A stretch of DNA of 64,000 bases from CAVREM01 sp963728825 (GTDB lineage: Bacteria; Acidobacteriota; Vicinamibacteria; Vicinamibacterales; CAVVIG01). The translations under genes were made by a program, and so were the position numbers. Positions 55,593-64,000 of this stretch are shown in pieces (position 1 is the first letter of the stretch; each line of letters opens with the position of its first letter). The DNA lies in NCBI GenBank assembly GCA_963728825.1, contig CAVSLA010000005.1, positions 124,001-188,000 on the forward strand. Direction: 5' to 3'. The notes below the pieces were generated by a model. It ran no database searches. It had not been told where the DNA came from and saw nothing but the letters and a program-made list of their open reading frames with translations.

Positions 55593-55610
55593 TACTGTCA
55601 TATGACAGTA
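55593..55610. promoter_or_regulatory. 18-bp palindrome over a possible promoter
   Basis: TACTGTCATATGACAGTA is a perfect palindrome. TTGACA (55570-55575) stands 17 bases before its first six bases TACTGT, which could serve as a weak -10 element. A repressor binding it would block that promoter. The nearest downstream gene on the plus strand starts at 55854. Confidence 0.4.
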
Positions 55611-55853
55611 ACCGATGTGTGTCCGAATGCTCGGCTGGATTAGGCTGACGAGTTTCGCAGTGTTTCTCGCCAGGCGTCCACGGCCAATTGCCCGTGCGAA
55701 CATTCGCGGGTTCAGGGACATGCGGGCGTTGGTGGCCGGAAGTGCCGGTCGTAGTAGGCTGACGGCTTTTCGCACAAGCGAACCGCCGGCTTTGCAGGTC
55801 CAATACTTGTTGGGCGGGCATGAGTCCGGGCAGCCCGAGTCGAGGTCGAACTT

Positions 55854-56408
55854 ATGAGTAACTCCTCGGTTCTCGCTGCCGCAGTTGGTTTGCTCATACT
55901 GGGCCTCGCGGGTCTGGGATGGGTCTTTCGCGAGCAGCGAGTTCCTCGGCCAAGGCGCGCCCGACAGTTCCTAGTTCTTCTGCCATGCCTGGTGCTAATC
56001 ACATTGAGCGCCACGGGCCTTCGCTGGTGGTGGATCGAGCGACCGGATCGCCCGGCTACGGTGGAAGACCTCCGCATAATGGATCGGGCGATCGGGATCC
56101 TGAAAGACGAAGCCTCCTGGAATCGCAAAGATGATCGCGGGTGCGCAGACGACACGGCCAACCGCAAGTGGAGCCTCTTCTGCGCGCTGGAGCTGGCCTG
56201 TACTGAAGTCCTTGGCGAGTACGACCATCGCAGGGTTGCTCTGCAGGAGGTCCGATTCGCCGTCGAGGATGCCACGCACGGCCGAGAGTTCGAGCACCGG
56301 CTCATGGACTTTAACAATCTGCCAGAAACACGGTTTGAGGATGTGAGCAACGTGTTGCAGGTGGCAAGGAGTCGGGTTGCGGCACGGCTCACGGTGCAGC
56401 ATCCTTGA
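55854..56408 (+). CDS. Membrane-anchored hypothetical protein, possible integron cassette gene
   Basis: 184 residues with two N-terminal membrane segments (VLAAAVGLLILGLAGLGWVF and FLVLLPCLVLITLSATGL), then a mostly helical soluble part with Trp/Cys (ASWNRKDDRGCADD, LFCALELACTEVLGEYDH). No family recognised. It ends six bases before an attC-like site and lies 39 bases after a GTTGGGC sequence, which suggests a cassette gene. Confidence 0.55.
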   Translation: MSNSSVLAAAVGLLILGLAGLGWVFREQRVPRPRRARQFLVLLPCLVLITLSATGLRWWWIERPDRPATVEDLRIMDRAIGILKDEASWNRKDDRGCADDTANRKWSLFCALELACTEVLGEYDHRRVALQEVRFAVEDATHGREFEHRLMDFNNLPETRFEDVSNVLQVARSRVAARLTVQHP

Positions 56409-56413
56409 GTGCC

Positions 56414-56485
56414 GCCCAACAACGGGTTGGAGCTGACGAAGCCGGCGCAAGCGATGGAGCTTCGCAGCTCAACCCAGTGTTGTGC
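56414..56485. other. attC-like integron recombination site
   Basis: Core-like sequences GCCCAAC (56414-56420) and GTTGTGC (56479-56485) bound a 17/19-base imperfect hairpin: arm GGGTTGGAGCTGACGAAGC (56424-56442) pairs with GCTTCGCAGCTCAACCC (56459-56475), leaving exactly two unpaired bases on one arm, as in attC sites. No integrase gene lies in the window. The site is single, with one core base off the GTTRRRY consensus. Confidence 0.6.
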
Positions 56486-56873
56486 AGGCCTAACGGTGTG
56501 CTGGAGGTACGGGACGCGACAGACCGGCTTCTGCTTGAAGCGCCCGAGCCTGGTTCGCCGAGCGAAGTTACCGTTGTGTCGAAGTTATTGACTCAAGAAA
56601 GGAGATCCCACGGATTTAAATGTCCAAAAGGTTTGGTTGCCTGGAGCAGCGTCCTACCTGTTGTCTTTTGGATTGTATTTCATGTGCAGCTTACTGCCTT
56701 TTGGTAACAAAAGACTCCTGTTCTAGTCGCGGGTAATCGAGAAAGCCGTGGGCGCACTCCGGCTGTAGGCTTGCTGATCTCCCGTCGCGGCACCCCAGCA
56801 CTGTGGTATCCGATTGCGTCGCACAATAAAAGCGCCATACTGTTTTGAAGCGCTGCCATCAAAGGAGACTGCC
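56486..56873. other. Stretch without a supported gene
   Basis: Between the attC-like site and the cytochrome gene. A further GCCTAAC core-like heptamer occurs at 56488-56494, but no paired partner was found. Short open frames here are products of the attC region or its shadows. AAAGGAGACT near 56865 is the ribosome site of the cytochrome gene. Confidence 0.5.
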
Positions 56874-58436
56874 ATGTCCTCCACGCGGTCCATGGGCCTT
56901 CTGATGTGGGTTCTTTCAACGCTGTTTTTCGGGGGGCTGGCGTTCTCGCAGGGTTTGCGCACCGACCCTGCGAATACGGCTGAGGCCCAACGACGTTCTC
57001 GCACTCCAGCGATCACTGCTCCGAAGGCCTGGAACGATGCTGCACTGTCGGACTGGGCGACCCCTTTAGTAGGAATTAACCTCAGACCGAGCCATTTCAC
57101 AGAAGCGGAAATGGCCAAGGTTCCCGTGTATGAGCTGTATCGCTCCTATCCGGCGTTTCACCCCGATCGAGAACCGCCCGGCTACTGGCAATGGCTGCAG
57201 AGTCGCACGCCCGAGCGGCTAATCAACGCCGCCGAATTGCGCACGGATGCGGACTGGGTCACGGCAGGGCAGCGGGTGTTTCGGGAGATGTACGCGCCCC
57301 CATCCGAAGACCAAGACAAGCTGATCACATTGGTGCGATCTCGTGAAGCGCTCCAGCGCATAGGAATCACGCCGAATCCAGATGGGACGATCACGCCACG
57401 CTGGGTCGTCACGCCGACGGGTATCCGCATCGCGCCTGCGGGATGCCAGGGATGCCATTTGCGGGTCCTCGAAGACGGCACGAGAGTGGACGGTATCCCA
57501 ATCGCGCACGACCAAGGGGCCATCCTCGCACGGCTGCGGGCGTCCGTCGCGCCGCCACCTGGCGGGGAATCCGAAACCGCACGGCGGCGGCTTCAGGAGT
57601 CACGCCAGTTTGCCGTGCCCTGGCTCAAGGAGGACATACACGAACAGTTCAAGACGATGAGTCTGGGCGATTTCGACGAACTGGATCGAGCGCTTCGCGA
57701 AAGCAATGTATTTACCCGCGATGATGGCAGCCCTTTCTACCCGGTCAAGATCCCCGACCTCATTGGCATCCGAGACCGCAAGTACATCGACCACACGGCG
57801 ACCCACCGCCATCGCGGGGTCGAGGACCTCATGCGCTACGCGCACTTGATCACGTGTTGCTTCTCCGGCGGGGTTGGGCCTGACCGCAAGTTCATGGTGG
57901 CTGAGGGTCTGCCGAGCTTTCGATATTCCGACGAAGTCTTGTATGCGCTAGCGCTCTACATCTATTCACTCGAGCCGCCGCTTAATCCCAATCGTCTCGA
58001 TGCGACTGCCGCACGAGGGCAAAAAATATTCGCGCGCGAGGGCTGCGCAAACTGTCACACGCCGCCGTTATATACCAACAACAAGCTGACCCTGGCCGAT
58101 GGATTCAAACCGGCCGCGGATCATCCAAACCGTGCGGACATTCTCCCGATTTCCGTTCGGACCGACCCTGGTACTGCGCTCCAAACGCGTAAAGGCACCG
58201 GATTCTACAAGGTGCCTTCGCTCAAGGGCGCTTGGTATCGAGGCCACTATGGCCACGACGGCGGAGTGACGACATTGGCCGAGTGGTTCGATCCGGCCCG
58301 ATTGAAAGGCGACTATGTCCCGAGCGGTTGGAAGGGATACCGCGTTACGCATCGCGCTGTTCGAGGCCACGAGTTCGGCCTTCGTTTGCCGCAGGACGAA
58401 CGAGACGCCCTCATCGCCTTTCTGAAAACCTTATAG
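56874..58436 (+). CDS. Secreted diheme cytochrome c
   Basis: 520 residues from ATG 56874 (AAAGGAGACTGCC). Signal peptide MWVLSTLFFGGLAFSQ. Two c-type heme sites: Cys191-x-x-Cys-His (CQGCH) and Cys391-x-x-Cys-His (CANCH). The second lies in a typical cytochrome-c peroxidase/MauG-like C-terminal domain (GQKIFAREGCANCH, TGFYKVPSLKGAWYRGHYGH, GGVTTLAEWF). YSDEVLYALALYIYSLEPP is also a known segment of these proteins. An Ile-Thr-Cys-Cys motif is unexplained. Periplasmic electron transfer or oxidase; partner unknown. It stands alone behind the cassette-like region. Confidence 0.85.
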   Translation: MSSTRSMGLLMWVLSTLFFGGLAFSQGLRTDPANTAEAQRRSRTPAITAPKAWNDAALSDWATPLVGINLRPSHFTEAEMAKVPVYELYRSYPAFHPDREPPGYWQWLQSRTPERLINAAELRTDADWVTAGQRVFREMYAPPSEDQDKLITLVRSREALQRIGITPNPDGTITPRWVVTPTGIRIAPAGCQGCHLRVLEDGTRVDGIPIAHDQGAILARLRASVAPPPGGESETARRRLQESRQFAVPWLKEDIHEQFKTMSLGDFDELDRALRESNVFTRDDGSPFYPVKIPDLIGIRDRKYIDHTATHRHRGVEDLMRYAHLITCCFSGGVGPDRKFMVAEGLPSFRYSDEVLYALALYIYSLEPPLNPNRLDATAARGQKIFAREGCANCHTPPLYTNNKLTLADGFKPAADHPNRADILPISVRTDPGTALQTRKGTGFYKVPSLKGAWYRGHYGHDGGVTTLAEWFDPARLKGDYVPSGWKGYRVTHRAVRGHEFGLRLPQDERDALIAFLKTL

Positions 58437-58801
58437 ACGTTAGCCATAGACGTTAACGACAATTCTTCGATCCCGGAAGCGCCGCAAATTCGCTGCCGCA
58501 TTTTAACGGTGTCTTGGCGATTCGCCCGCCCACGCCTGAAGATTCCGGTCACGCGGAACTGTGCTAGTGCAGCCGCACGAAACTGCGTCAAGACCTTCTA
58601 CCTGGTCGCCTAGTCTTTTTTACTTGCCCGTCTTGCGCCTCGTCTCGGAGGGGTATTGTTACAGCCTCTAAGCACGCGGCATGTGACCAAAGCATCAATT
58701 CGGTAGTGGGCAATGAGCCCACTACACGATTGTGTCTTCCAAAGTGCGTCTTAGCTGCTCCCACCAGACTGCCCGATACTACTGGCGGCGTAACGACTTC
58801 G
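58437..58801. other. Stretch without a supported gene
   Basis: 365 bases between the cytochrome gene and the convergent membrane-protein gene. No open frame with a ribosome site, no hairpin with a T run and no repeat array were seen. The composition is less GC-rich than the flanking genes. Confidence 0.5.
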
Positions 58802-59332
58802 TCAGAGATTCAAGAACCGACGTAGTGGCGTCAGGAATTGTGGGGCGAACGTCGCCATCACGACGAGGTAAAAGGTGACGACGAGGGCCAGCGCGCCAAT
58901 GAAAATGCCGGCATCCGTCCACGACTTGTTGCGGACGCGGCTGTAGCCGATCAGCGCAAACACGACCATCCCGGCGGTGGCAATCGCAGCGGGTGCCGCG
59001 ATCAGCACGTCAGGACGGTTGACGTCGCCCGTTCGCAGCAACACCGCCAACTGTTCAAAGCCGTTCCGCACAAATGTGACCAGCACGCTGGCGTGCCACA
59101 GCCAGTAACCGCCGGCGGCGGCGGCCAGCGCGTAGCCGAATTTGCTGCGACCTAGCGACAGCAGGGCCGCAACCGCATACGGGATTGCTTCGAACACATG
59201 CAGCACGCGAATCGTGGGATCCCAATACGCGCTGAGGGCAAGGACGGCGATGAAGGTGACGCAGCACGCGGCAACGGCGAGATCGATCTTCGAAACGTGC
59301 GCCCGGGGGCGTTGGGCGATGCTGACTCCCAC
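58802..59332 (-). CDS. Multi-pass membrane protein, hypothetical
   Basis: 176 residues with five hydrophobic segments (LAVAACCVTFIAVLALSAYW, AIPYAVAALLSLG, GYALAAAAGGYWLWHASVLV, IAAPAAIATAGMVVFALIGY, IGALALVVTFYLVVMATFAP). No family recognised. Its start lies 53 bases from a divergent VOC gene, so they may share a control region. Confidence 0.55.
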   Translation of the reverse strand: MGVSIAQRPRAHVSKIDLAVAACCVTFIAVLALSAYWDPTIRVLHVFEAIPYAVAALLSLGRSKFGYALAAAAGGYWLWHASVLVTFVRNGFEQLAVLLRTGDVNRPDVLIAAPAAIATAGMVVFALIGYSRVRNKSWTDAGIFIGALALVVTFYLVVMATFAPQFLTPLRRFLNL

Positions 59333-59385
59333 GTTCGGACATACGCGCCCTTGCAGGCGAAGGTTCCGCCGGCGGTGTGCAAAAA

Positions 59386-60153
59386 ATGGCTACAATCGTC
59401 TCGCCAGATATGAGCAGCCCGGGATCTTTCTGCACGTCGGTCCTGAAGACGTGCGATCCCGATCGGGCAGCACGCTTCTACGCGTCGCTGCTTGGCTGGA
59501 CGACGAAGCCGGCGACTCCCGATCACACCTTCTTGCAAATCGACGGCAAAACCGTTGCGAGCATTCAGAGCATCGCCAGCGGTCACGACGCGTGGGTCCC
59601 CCACGTGTGCGTCGACGCTCTCGAGCGGACGATCGAAGCGGCGACGGCGCTTGGAGCGACGTTGCTCGACGTGACAAACGTGCCGGGCGTGGCGCGCCTG
59701 GCGACGCTGCGGGATCGCGAAGCCGCTGCGTTCGGACTCTGGCAACCCGATCCCCATGGCGGCGCCGAGCAGACGGACGTGCTGGGCTCAATCTGGTGGA
59801 TCGAGGTGGTGTCTCGCCACCCGCCCATCGCTCGCGACTTCTACGGACAGTTGTTCGGATGGAATGCGCGCGATACGTCCTTCGAACCGTTCAGGGTCTA
59901 CACCGTGTTCGAACGTCCCGGCAACCAGGAGGCGGGGTTGCTACCGCTGCAGCCAGAATGGGAGATCGAGCCGGTGTGGAATACCATCGTTTCGGTCGAT
60001 GACTGCGATGCCACGATGAACCGCGCCCCAGGGCTTGGCGGCCAGATGGGTTTCGTTCACACCGTTCCCAAGCACGGGCGCGTCGGCGGCATCTTCGATC
60101 CTGGTGGAGGTTTTCTCGTGCTGCGCGGGCCGGTCCCGGCAGCCTCCACCTAG
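59386..60153 (+). CDS. VOC-family (glyoxalase/dioxygenase-like) protein with two domains
   Basis: 255 residues from ATG 59386 (an in-frame GTG at 59377 is possible). Two halves of the VOC fold: FCTSVLKTCDPDRAARFYAS, LLGWTTKP, HTFLQIDGKTVASIQ in the first, IWWIEVVSRHPPIARDFYGQ, LFGWNARD and FRVYTVFERPGNQEAGL in the second, ending GRVGGIFDPGGGFLVLRGP. The pattern resembles the tandem VOC proteins annotated as CFP-30B/27-like hydroxylase-type enzymes. Metal ligands not assigned. Convergent with the permease gene. Confidence 0.8.
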   Translation: MATIVSPDMSSPGSFCTSVLKTCDPDRAARFYASLLGWTTKPATPDHTFLQIDGKTVASIQSIASGHDAWVPHVCVDALERTIEAATALGATLLDVTNVPGVARLATLRDREAAAFGLWQPDPHGGAEQTDVLGSIWWIEVVSRHPPIARDFYGQLFGWNARDTSFEPFRVYTVFERPGNQEAGLLPLQPEWEIEPVWNTIVSVDDCDATMNRAPGLGGQMGFVHTVPKHGRVGGIFDPGGGFLVLRGPVPAAST

Positions 60154-60165
60154 GACGAACCTTCA

Positions 60166-62631
60166 TCACTCGGACCGAAGCGCCCGCATCGGATCGACAG
60201 TCGTCGCGCGCCAGGCGGGCCCCAGGCACGCCAGCGTTCCCGCCAGCACGAAAGCGGCCGCGACGAGAATGAACGTGATCGGATCGGTGGTCGTGGTCGC
60301 GTACAGATACGCGGACAGCACCCGCGACAGCCCGAGGGCGGCGGCGATGCCGATCACCAGGCCCGCTCCCACGAGCATCAGACCCTGGCCCACCACCATC
60401 CGCAGGACGCTCTCCCGTGTCGCGCCAAGCGCCATGCGCAGTCCGAACTCGTTCGTCCGCTGCGATACGGAGGTCGCGATCACACCAGTGATGCCTGCAA
60501 TCGTGACGATCAGCGCCAACACTGCGAACACGGTCAGCAGCAGCGCGGTGAGACGCGGCGTCGCCAGATAGGTTTGCCGAAGCTCGTCGAGCGTGCGGAT
60601 ATTTTCGATCGGCAGGTCCGGATCGATCGCGTGCACGGCCGATCGAATGACGCCGGCACCGGCCGCCGGATCGCCGTTCATGCGCACCACCACGCGCCCC
60701 GCGAGGCCGCCACCGCCAGCCTGTCGAAGCGGTCGATAGACTTGCGCCACCGCCTCGCGATCCAGACCGAACGTTTTCACGTCGCCGACCACGCCGACCA
60801 CCGTGAACCAGCTCTGGCCGCCGTTGACCGACGCCTCGGTGCCAATCGGGTCGCGGCCTTCCCAGTAGCGAACCAGGGCGTCGTTGATCACCGCCACCGG
60901 CGGTGTGTTTTCGTCGTCGAGCTCGGTGAAGACCCGCCCGCGCTTGAGCGCGATGCCGAGCGTGTCGAAGTACTGCGGGCTCGCAATGCGCACATCGGCG
61001 GTCGGGGCAAGGTCGGGGTGATCGAAGACACCGCCGCGAATCTGGAACCGGTTCTGACCGGGCTGCAGTCCGGCGAGCGGTACTCCGTTGGTCACCGCTG
61101 CGGACAGCACGCCGGGCGCCCCGGCAAGGCGTTCGAGCACGCCGACATAGAGTCGGCGCAACGCCGTTGCATCCGGATACTTGGTGAAGTTGCCGAACAC
61201 TTCCGCGGAGAGCACGCGGTCGGCGTGGTAGCCCGGATCGACGCGCTGCAGACGCAGGAAGCTCACTAACAGCAAGCCCGCTCCCACCAGCAACACCACG
61301 GACACCGCCACCTGCGCCACGATCAACGCACCCTGAAGGCGACGTCGGCCGACGCTGTCGCCGGTGCCTTTCCCGCTGGCTTTGAGCGCGCCAATCAGGT
61401 CGAGCCGCGCGCTCAGTGCCGGCAACGTGCCGAACACGAGACCGGTGAGTATCGACACGCCGAGCGTAAACGCCAGCACCCAGGGATCGAGACCAATCTC
61501 GCCGGTGCGCGCCGTGAAGCGGCCGACGAACGTCGTCAACATGTCGACCGTCAGCCACGCGACGAAGAGCCCGACCAGCCCTCCGGCGAGCGCGACGAGC
61601 GTGCTCTCGGTGAGCAGCTGGCGCACGAGGCGCCACCTGCCGGCGCCGAGCGCGGTCCGTACGGCCAGCTCGCGATCGCGCCGCAGCATCCGCGCGAGCG
61701 TCAGATTCGCCACGTTGGCGCAGCCGATGAGCAGCACCATCCCGGTCGTGCCGAGCAGGATCCACAACATGTCTCGAGCGTTCCCGGTGAGCTCCTGCAA
61801 TACCCCCGCGGTCCGGGCCTGAAAACCGGAGTTGGCGCGATAGACCTGGGGAAAATCGCTGAAGAACCGTTGACCAACCGTGGCGACTTCAGAAGCGGCC
61901 GTGTGAGGGGCGGCGCCCGGCTTGAGCAGGCCGAACACCTGGAGCGCGGAAAACGCCCGCCGGTTCCGTTCGATGGTGCGCTCGGCCTGCGCGCGGAACG
62001 GACAGGCGGAGGTCGGCATGTAGACGTCGACTTCGTTCGGATAGTGAGGGACCGCAGGCAGCACGCCAACCACCGTATGCGGCCGATCGTTCATCTCGAA
62101 GACCTGGCCGATGATGGCCCGGTCACCACCGAACCTGGACTGCCAGTACGAGTGGCCAAGCACCAGCACCGCCGGCGCATCCTCGTCGTCGTCGGTCGCG
62201 ACGAACCCGCGACCCACGAGCGGTTGGATGCCGAGCACATCGAAGAAGTTCGGGGACACCACGCCGGCCGCCACGCGATCCGGCTCGCCACGGCGGAGCA
62301 GATCGAAATTCATCTGATGGAACTCCACCAGACCGTCGAAGCTGGCGAGCTGCTGCCGGTAGTCGTAGAGCTCTTTGATCGAGACACCAACGTTCTGCTG
62401 ATTGAGCCCTGGCGCCGACTGACGAATCAGCACCAGCCGGTTCCCGTTCTCGTAGGGCAGCGGCTTCAGCAGGACGCCGTTGATGACACTGAAGATCGCG
62501 GTATTGGCGCCGATGCCGAGGCCGAGCGTCAGCACCGCCAGCACGGCGAAGCCGGGGTTCTTCAGCAGCGTGCGGACGCCGTACTTGACATCCTGCAGGA
62601 AATCTTCCGTGTGCTTCTGCATCGGCTCCAC
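60166..62631 (-). CDS. Orphan MacB/FtsX-type permease (ADOP class)
   Basis: 821 residues. DVKYGVRTLLKNPGFAVLAV, LGLGIGANTAIFSVINGVLL, periplasmic domain, then NLTLARMLRRDRELAVRTAL, GAGRWRLVRQLLTESTLVAL, a second periplasmic domain, and GLRMALGATRESVLRMVVGQ near the end. The same duplicated architecture as the gene at 35411. No ATPase nearby. One frame with no change, in contrast to the 17-27 kb region. Confidence 0.87.
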   Translation of the reverse strand: MEPMQKHTEDFLQDVKYGVRTLLKNPGFAVLAVLTLGLGIGANTAIFSVINGVLLKPLPYENGNRLVLIRQSAPGLNQQNVGVSIKELYDYRQQLASFDGLVEFHQMNFDLLRRGEPDRVAAGVVSPNFFDVLGIQPLVGRGFVATDDDEDAPAVLVLGHSYWQSRFGGDRAIIGQVFEMNDRPHTVVGVLPAVPHYPNEVDVYMPTSACPFRAQAERTIERNRRAFSALQVFGLLKPGAAPHTAASEVATVGQRFFSDFPQVYRANSGFQARTAGVLQELTGNARDMLWILLGTTGMVLLIGCANVANLTLARMLRRDRELAVRTALGAGRWRLVRQLLTESTLVALAGGLVGLFVAWLTVDMLTTFVGRFTARTGEIGLDPWVLAFTLGVSILTGLVFGTLPALSARLDLIGALKASGKGTGDSVGRRRLQGALIVAQVAVSVVLLVGAGLLLVSFLRLQRVDPGYHADRVLSAEVFGNFTKYPDATALRRLYVGVLERLAGAPGVLSAAVTNGVPLAGLQPGQNRFQIRGGVFDHPDLAPTADVRIASPQYFDTLGIALKRGRVFTELDDENTPPVAVINDALVRYWEGRDPIGTEASVNGGQSWFTVVGVVGDVKTFGLDREAVAQVYRPLRQAGGGGLAGRVVVRMNGDPAAGAGVIRSAVHAIDPDLPIENIRTLDELRQTYLATPRLTALLLTVFAVLALIVTIAGITGVIATSVSQRTNEFGLRMALGATRESVLRMVVGQGLMLVGAGLVIGIAAALGLSRVLSAYLYATTTTDPITFILVAAAFVLAGTLACLGPAWRATTVDPMRALRSE

Positions 62632-62650
62632 AACTCCTCAGCGCGATTCT

Positions 62651-63406
62651 TTACACCAGGCCAACCGCCCACTGCGCCAGTGCGCGCCAGGCAGCGGTGT
62701 CAGAAATCACCAGTCGCAGCGGTACCGAGAGCACCAGCGCCGTCCCGCCCCAGACGTATGCCGGATGCACGCGCCGGCGCGTCACCAGGTCGTAGACGAC
62801 ACCGGCGAATATGAACAGAAAAGCGAGCCCGAAGAACGCCGGCGGCCCGACCGACACCACGCCCGGGAAACGCGCCACCGCGGCGACGATGATGCTGACG
62901 TAGGCAAGGAGCATCAGCCGCTTGTGCACGTCCCGGTCGGTGCGCAGCCACAACGCTGCCGCCACGAAGCTGCCGAACAACAGCATGTCGCTCAACGGAA
63001 TCACCAGGAACGCCAGCGGATCCACACCGGGCGGCGCCCCGCCGCGCGCGGCGGTTTTCAGCGCGGTCAGCGTCCCCACCAGGACCATCAGCGCCGCGAG
63101 GATCCCGCCCGCGATGCCCAGCCGCCGATGCACGGCGACCTTGTGCTGCGCCACGAGCGCCGTCTGTGCAATGAACAGCAGCACCCACGCCGTGAACAGC
63201 GCCCCGTGCAGGTGCACGAGCACCGTGATCGGCCCGCCGCTCAGCGTGACCATCGGCGTCTGGCCGAAGGGCTTCAGGTAGTAGGACGGCCCGAAGCCGA
63301 CCAGCACGGTCAGCGCCATCGCGATCGCAATACCGCTGTAGAACGCACGGTCGTACCTGCCGGTCGAGATCGGCCGTGGACGCGGTCGTTCAGCTACTGT
63401 AGCCAC
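62651..63406 (-). CDS. Seven-helix membrane protein, hypothetical
   Basis: 251 residues. Seven hydrophobic segments; the conserved-looking histidines in VHLHGALFTAWVLLF, AQHKVAVHRRLGIAGG and RDVHKRLMLLAYVS point to metal or heme binding and resemble DUF2306/cytochrome-b-like membrane proteins. Ends 20 bases before the permease start on the same strand, so the two may be cotranscribed. Confidence 0.6.
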   Translation of the reverse strand: MATVAERPRPRPISTGRYDRAFYSGIAIAMALTVLVGFGPSYYLKPFGQTPMVTLSGGPITVLVHLHGALFTAWVLLFIAQTALVAQHKVAVHRRLGIAGGILAALMVLVGTLTALKTAARGGAPPGVDPLAFLVIPLSDMLLFGSFVAAALWLRTDRDVHKRLMLLAYVSIIVAAVARFPGVVSVGPPAFFGLAFLFIFAGVVYDLVTRRRVHPAYVWGGTALVLSVPLRLVISDTAAWRALAQWAVGLV

Positions 63407-63523
63407 TCGAGACTCCGGGACAGTTGCAGCGTCGGTACGAGAAGCCTATCACCACCGACTGCCGTGCGGCTCGCTGCCAGGCAATGGTCCACGTCGAGGC
63501 GATGGGGCGAGGCGGCGGCTATC

Positions 63524-63679
63524 TCACGCGTTACCGATCGAGCGTCCCTGGATGATGTGAATCAGGAAGAACACCACGGCGAACACGAGGAGGATGTTCA
63601 ACAGGCCTCCGAGTGCGGTGGTGGTCATGAATCCCAGAAACCAGAGTGCGAGGCAGAGGAAGACGAGGAACAGAAGCAT
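63524..63679 (-). CDS. Small lmo0937-like membrane protein
   Basis: 51 residues: MLLFLVFLCLALWFLGFMTT, TALGGLLNILLVFAVVFFLI, HIIQGRS. Two membrane segments with the LWFLGF and GGLLN motifs and a final IQGR of the lmo0937 family, found in many bacteria near stress genes. Role unknown. Confidence 0.75.
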   Translation of the reverse strand: MLLFLVFLCLALWFLGFMTTTALGGLLNILLVFAVVFFLIHIIQGRSIGNA

Positions 63680-63727
63680 GGCGTGGCCCTCGGCGTCGGG
63701 AAATGCACGCCACGGGCCAACCGCCGC

Positions 63728-63967
63728 TTAGCGCGGTGACAAGCAGTAGTACATCACGAGCCTGCTGGCGAGCATCAGCGCACGGCCGAGCTGGGGCCAG
63801 GACAGGCACATCCCGCCCACCATCGCCATCAGGATCACGGTGTCGCCGAACGAGATGGCACTACGGAGAGCCAATCGTTCATCTCCGCAGGCGAGGCATC
63901 GAGACACTTGGACCAGGGAACCACCGAAAAGGTTTGGTTCCGGGCGATCAATAGCGTGCAAATTCAT
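63728..63967 (-). CDS. Small hypothetical membrane protein
   Basis: 79 residues from ATG 63967 with GAGG about 14 bases upstream. N-terminal SLVQVSRCLACGDERLALR with a Cys-x-x-Cys pair, then a hydrophobic segment (SFGDTVILMAMVGGMCLSW). No family recognised. Weakly supported. Confidence 0.35.
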   Translation of the reverse strand: MNLHAIDRPEPNLFGGSLVQVSRCLACGDERLALRSAISFGDTVILMAMVGGMCLSWPQLGRALMLASRLVMYYCLSPR

Positions 63968-64000
63968 TTGTTCGCTGCTACCTCGGCCGTCGACGTGGTG

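Noticed and set aside
56405..56707. Plus-strand frames of 60-100 residues after the membrane-protein gene
   Set aside because: They translate the attC-like hairpin; the sequence is better explained as a recombination site.
53260..58440. Duplicated tRNA 3' end as an island attachment site
   Set aside because: I found no second copy of the tRNA end (TCCTCTCTTCCGCA) downstream.
63531..63809. 92-residue minus-strand frame rich in Pro/Arg
   Set aside because: Shadow of the lmo0937-like gene region with no start support.

Overview
The window is a high-GC bacterial chromosome segment, most like an Acidobacteriota member of the Vicinamibacteria type. This is inferred from content: two large orphan MacB/FtsX-type permeases of the acidobacterial duplicated class (35.4-37.9 and 60.2-62.6 kb), a Ser/Thr kinase fused to a TolB-like propeller (38.0-40.8 kb), a PafA-like phosphatase, DUF4097 and HEAT-repeat proteins, and stand-alone four-helix-bundle (23S rRNA intervening-sequence protein, S23/IVP) genes. 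No rRNA is present to settle taxonomy.

Layout. 0-2.2 kb: three tandem secreted paralogues. 2.2-6.9 kb: a minus-strand operon (GMC oxidoreductase, Gfo/Idh oxidoreductase, two membrane proteins). 7.0-8.3 kb: folE and a TPR protein. 8.3-13.6 kb: a minus-strand catabolic operon (aldehyde dehydrogenase, beta-decarboxylating dehydrogenase, thiolase, hydroxyacyl-CoA dehydrogenase) interrupted by a four-helix-bundle element. 13.8-16.2 kb: degenerate receiver, PilZ, gamma-glutamylcyclotransferase, secreted protein. 16.2-26.8 kb: one long minus-strand run (nucleoside phosphorylases, cdd, mtnA, tsaD, yjbQ, NUDIX, HD, two ABC transporters), interrupted by a second four-helix-bundle element and an empty inverted array. 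26.9-40.8 kb: a plus-strand signalling block (HEAT, HD-GYP, PafA, Ogt, ECF sigma/anti-sigma/DUF4097, a secreted protein behind a sigma-54 promoter, permease, kinase). 40.7-48.0 kb: mreB-mreC-mreD-mrdA-rodA-rng. 48-53 kb: GGDEF, PpiD, SppA. 53.2-58.4 kb: tRNA-Leu followed by an accessory zone with an IS5-family copy, an IS remnant, a lipoprotein, an attC-like site and a diheme cytochrome. 58.8-64 kb: membrane proteins, a VOC protein and the second orphan permease.

The main hunt result is a family of intergenic arrays of 7- or 8-base tandem repeats, usually as inverted pairs. They lie next to the stop codons of operon genes and often run up to the next start codon. Two pairs enclose four-helix-bundle genes, two pairs are empty, and two further loci have a single arm. 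The unit sequence differs from locus to locus but matches between the two arms of one locus. This looks like a small repeat-bounded element family.

Many conserved genes (roughly 1-2, 11.9, 17-27.8, 41.4-42.0 and 48.7-53 kb) are split by single-base frame changes although their motifs are intact. Because they include essential or highly conserved genes (tsaD, ABC ATPases, rng), I read most of these as consensus errors in the assembly and annotate the genes as single CDSs.
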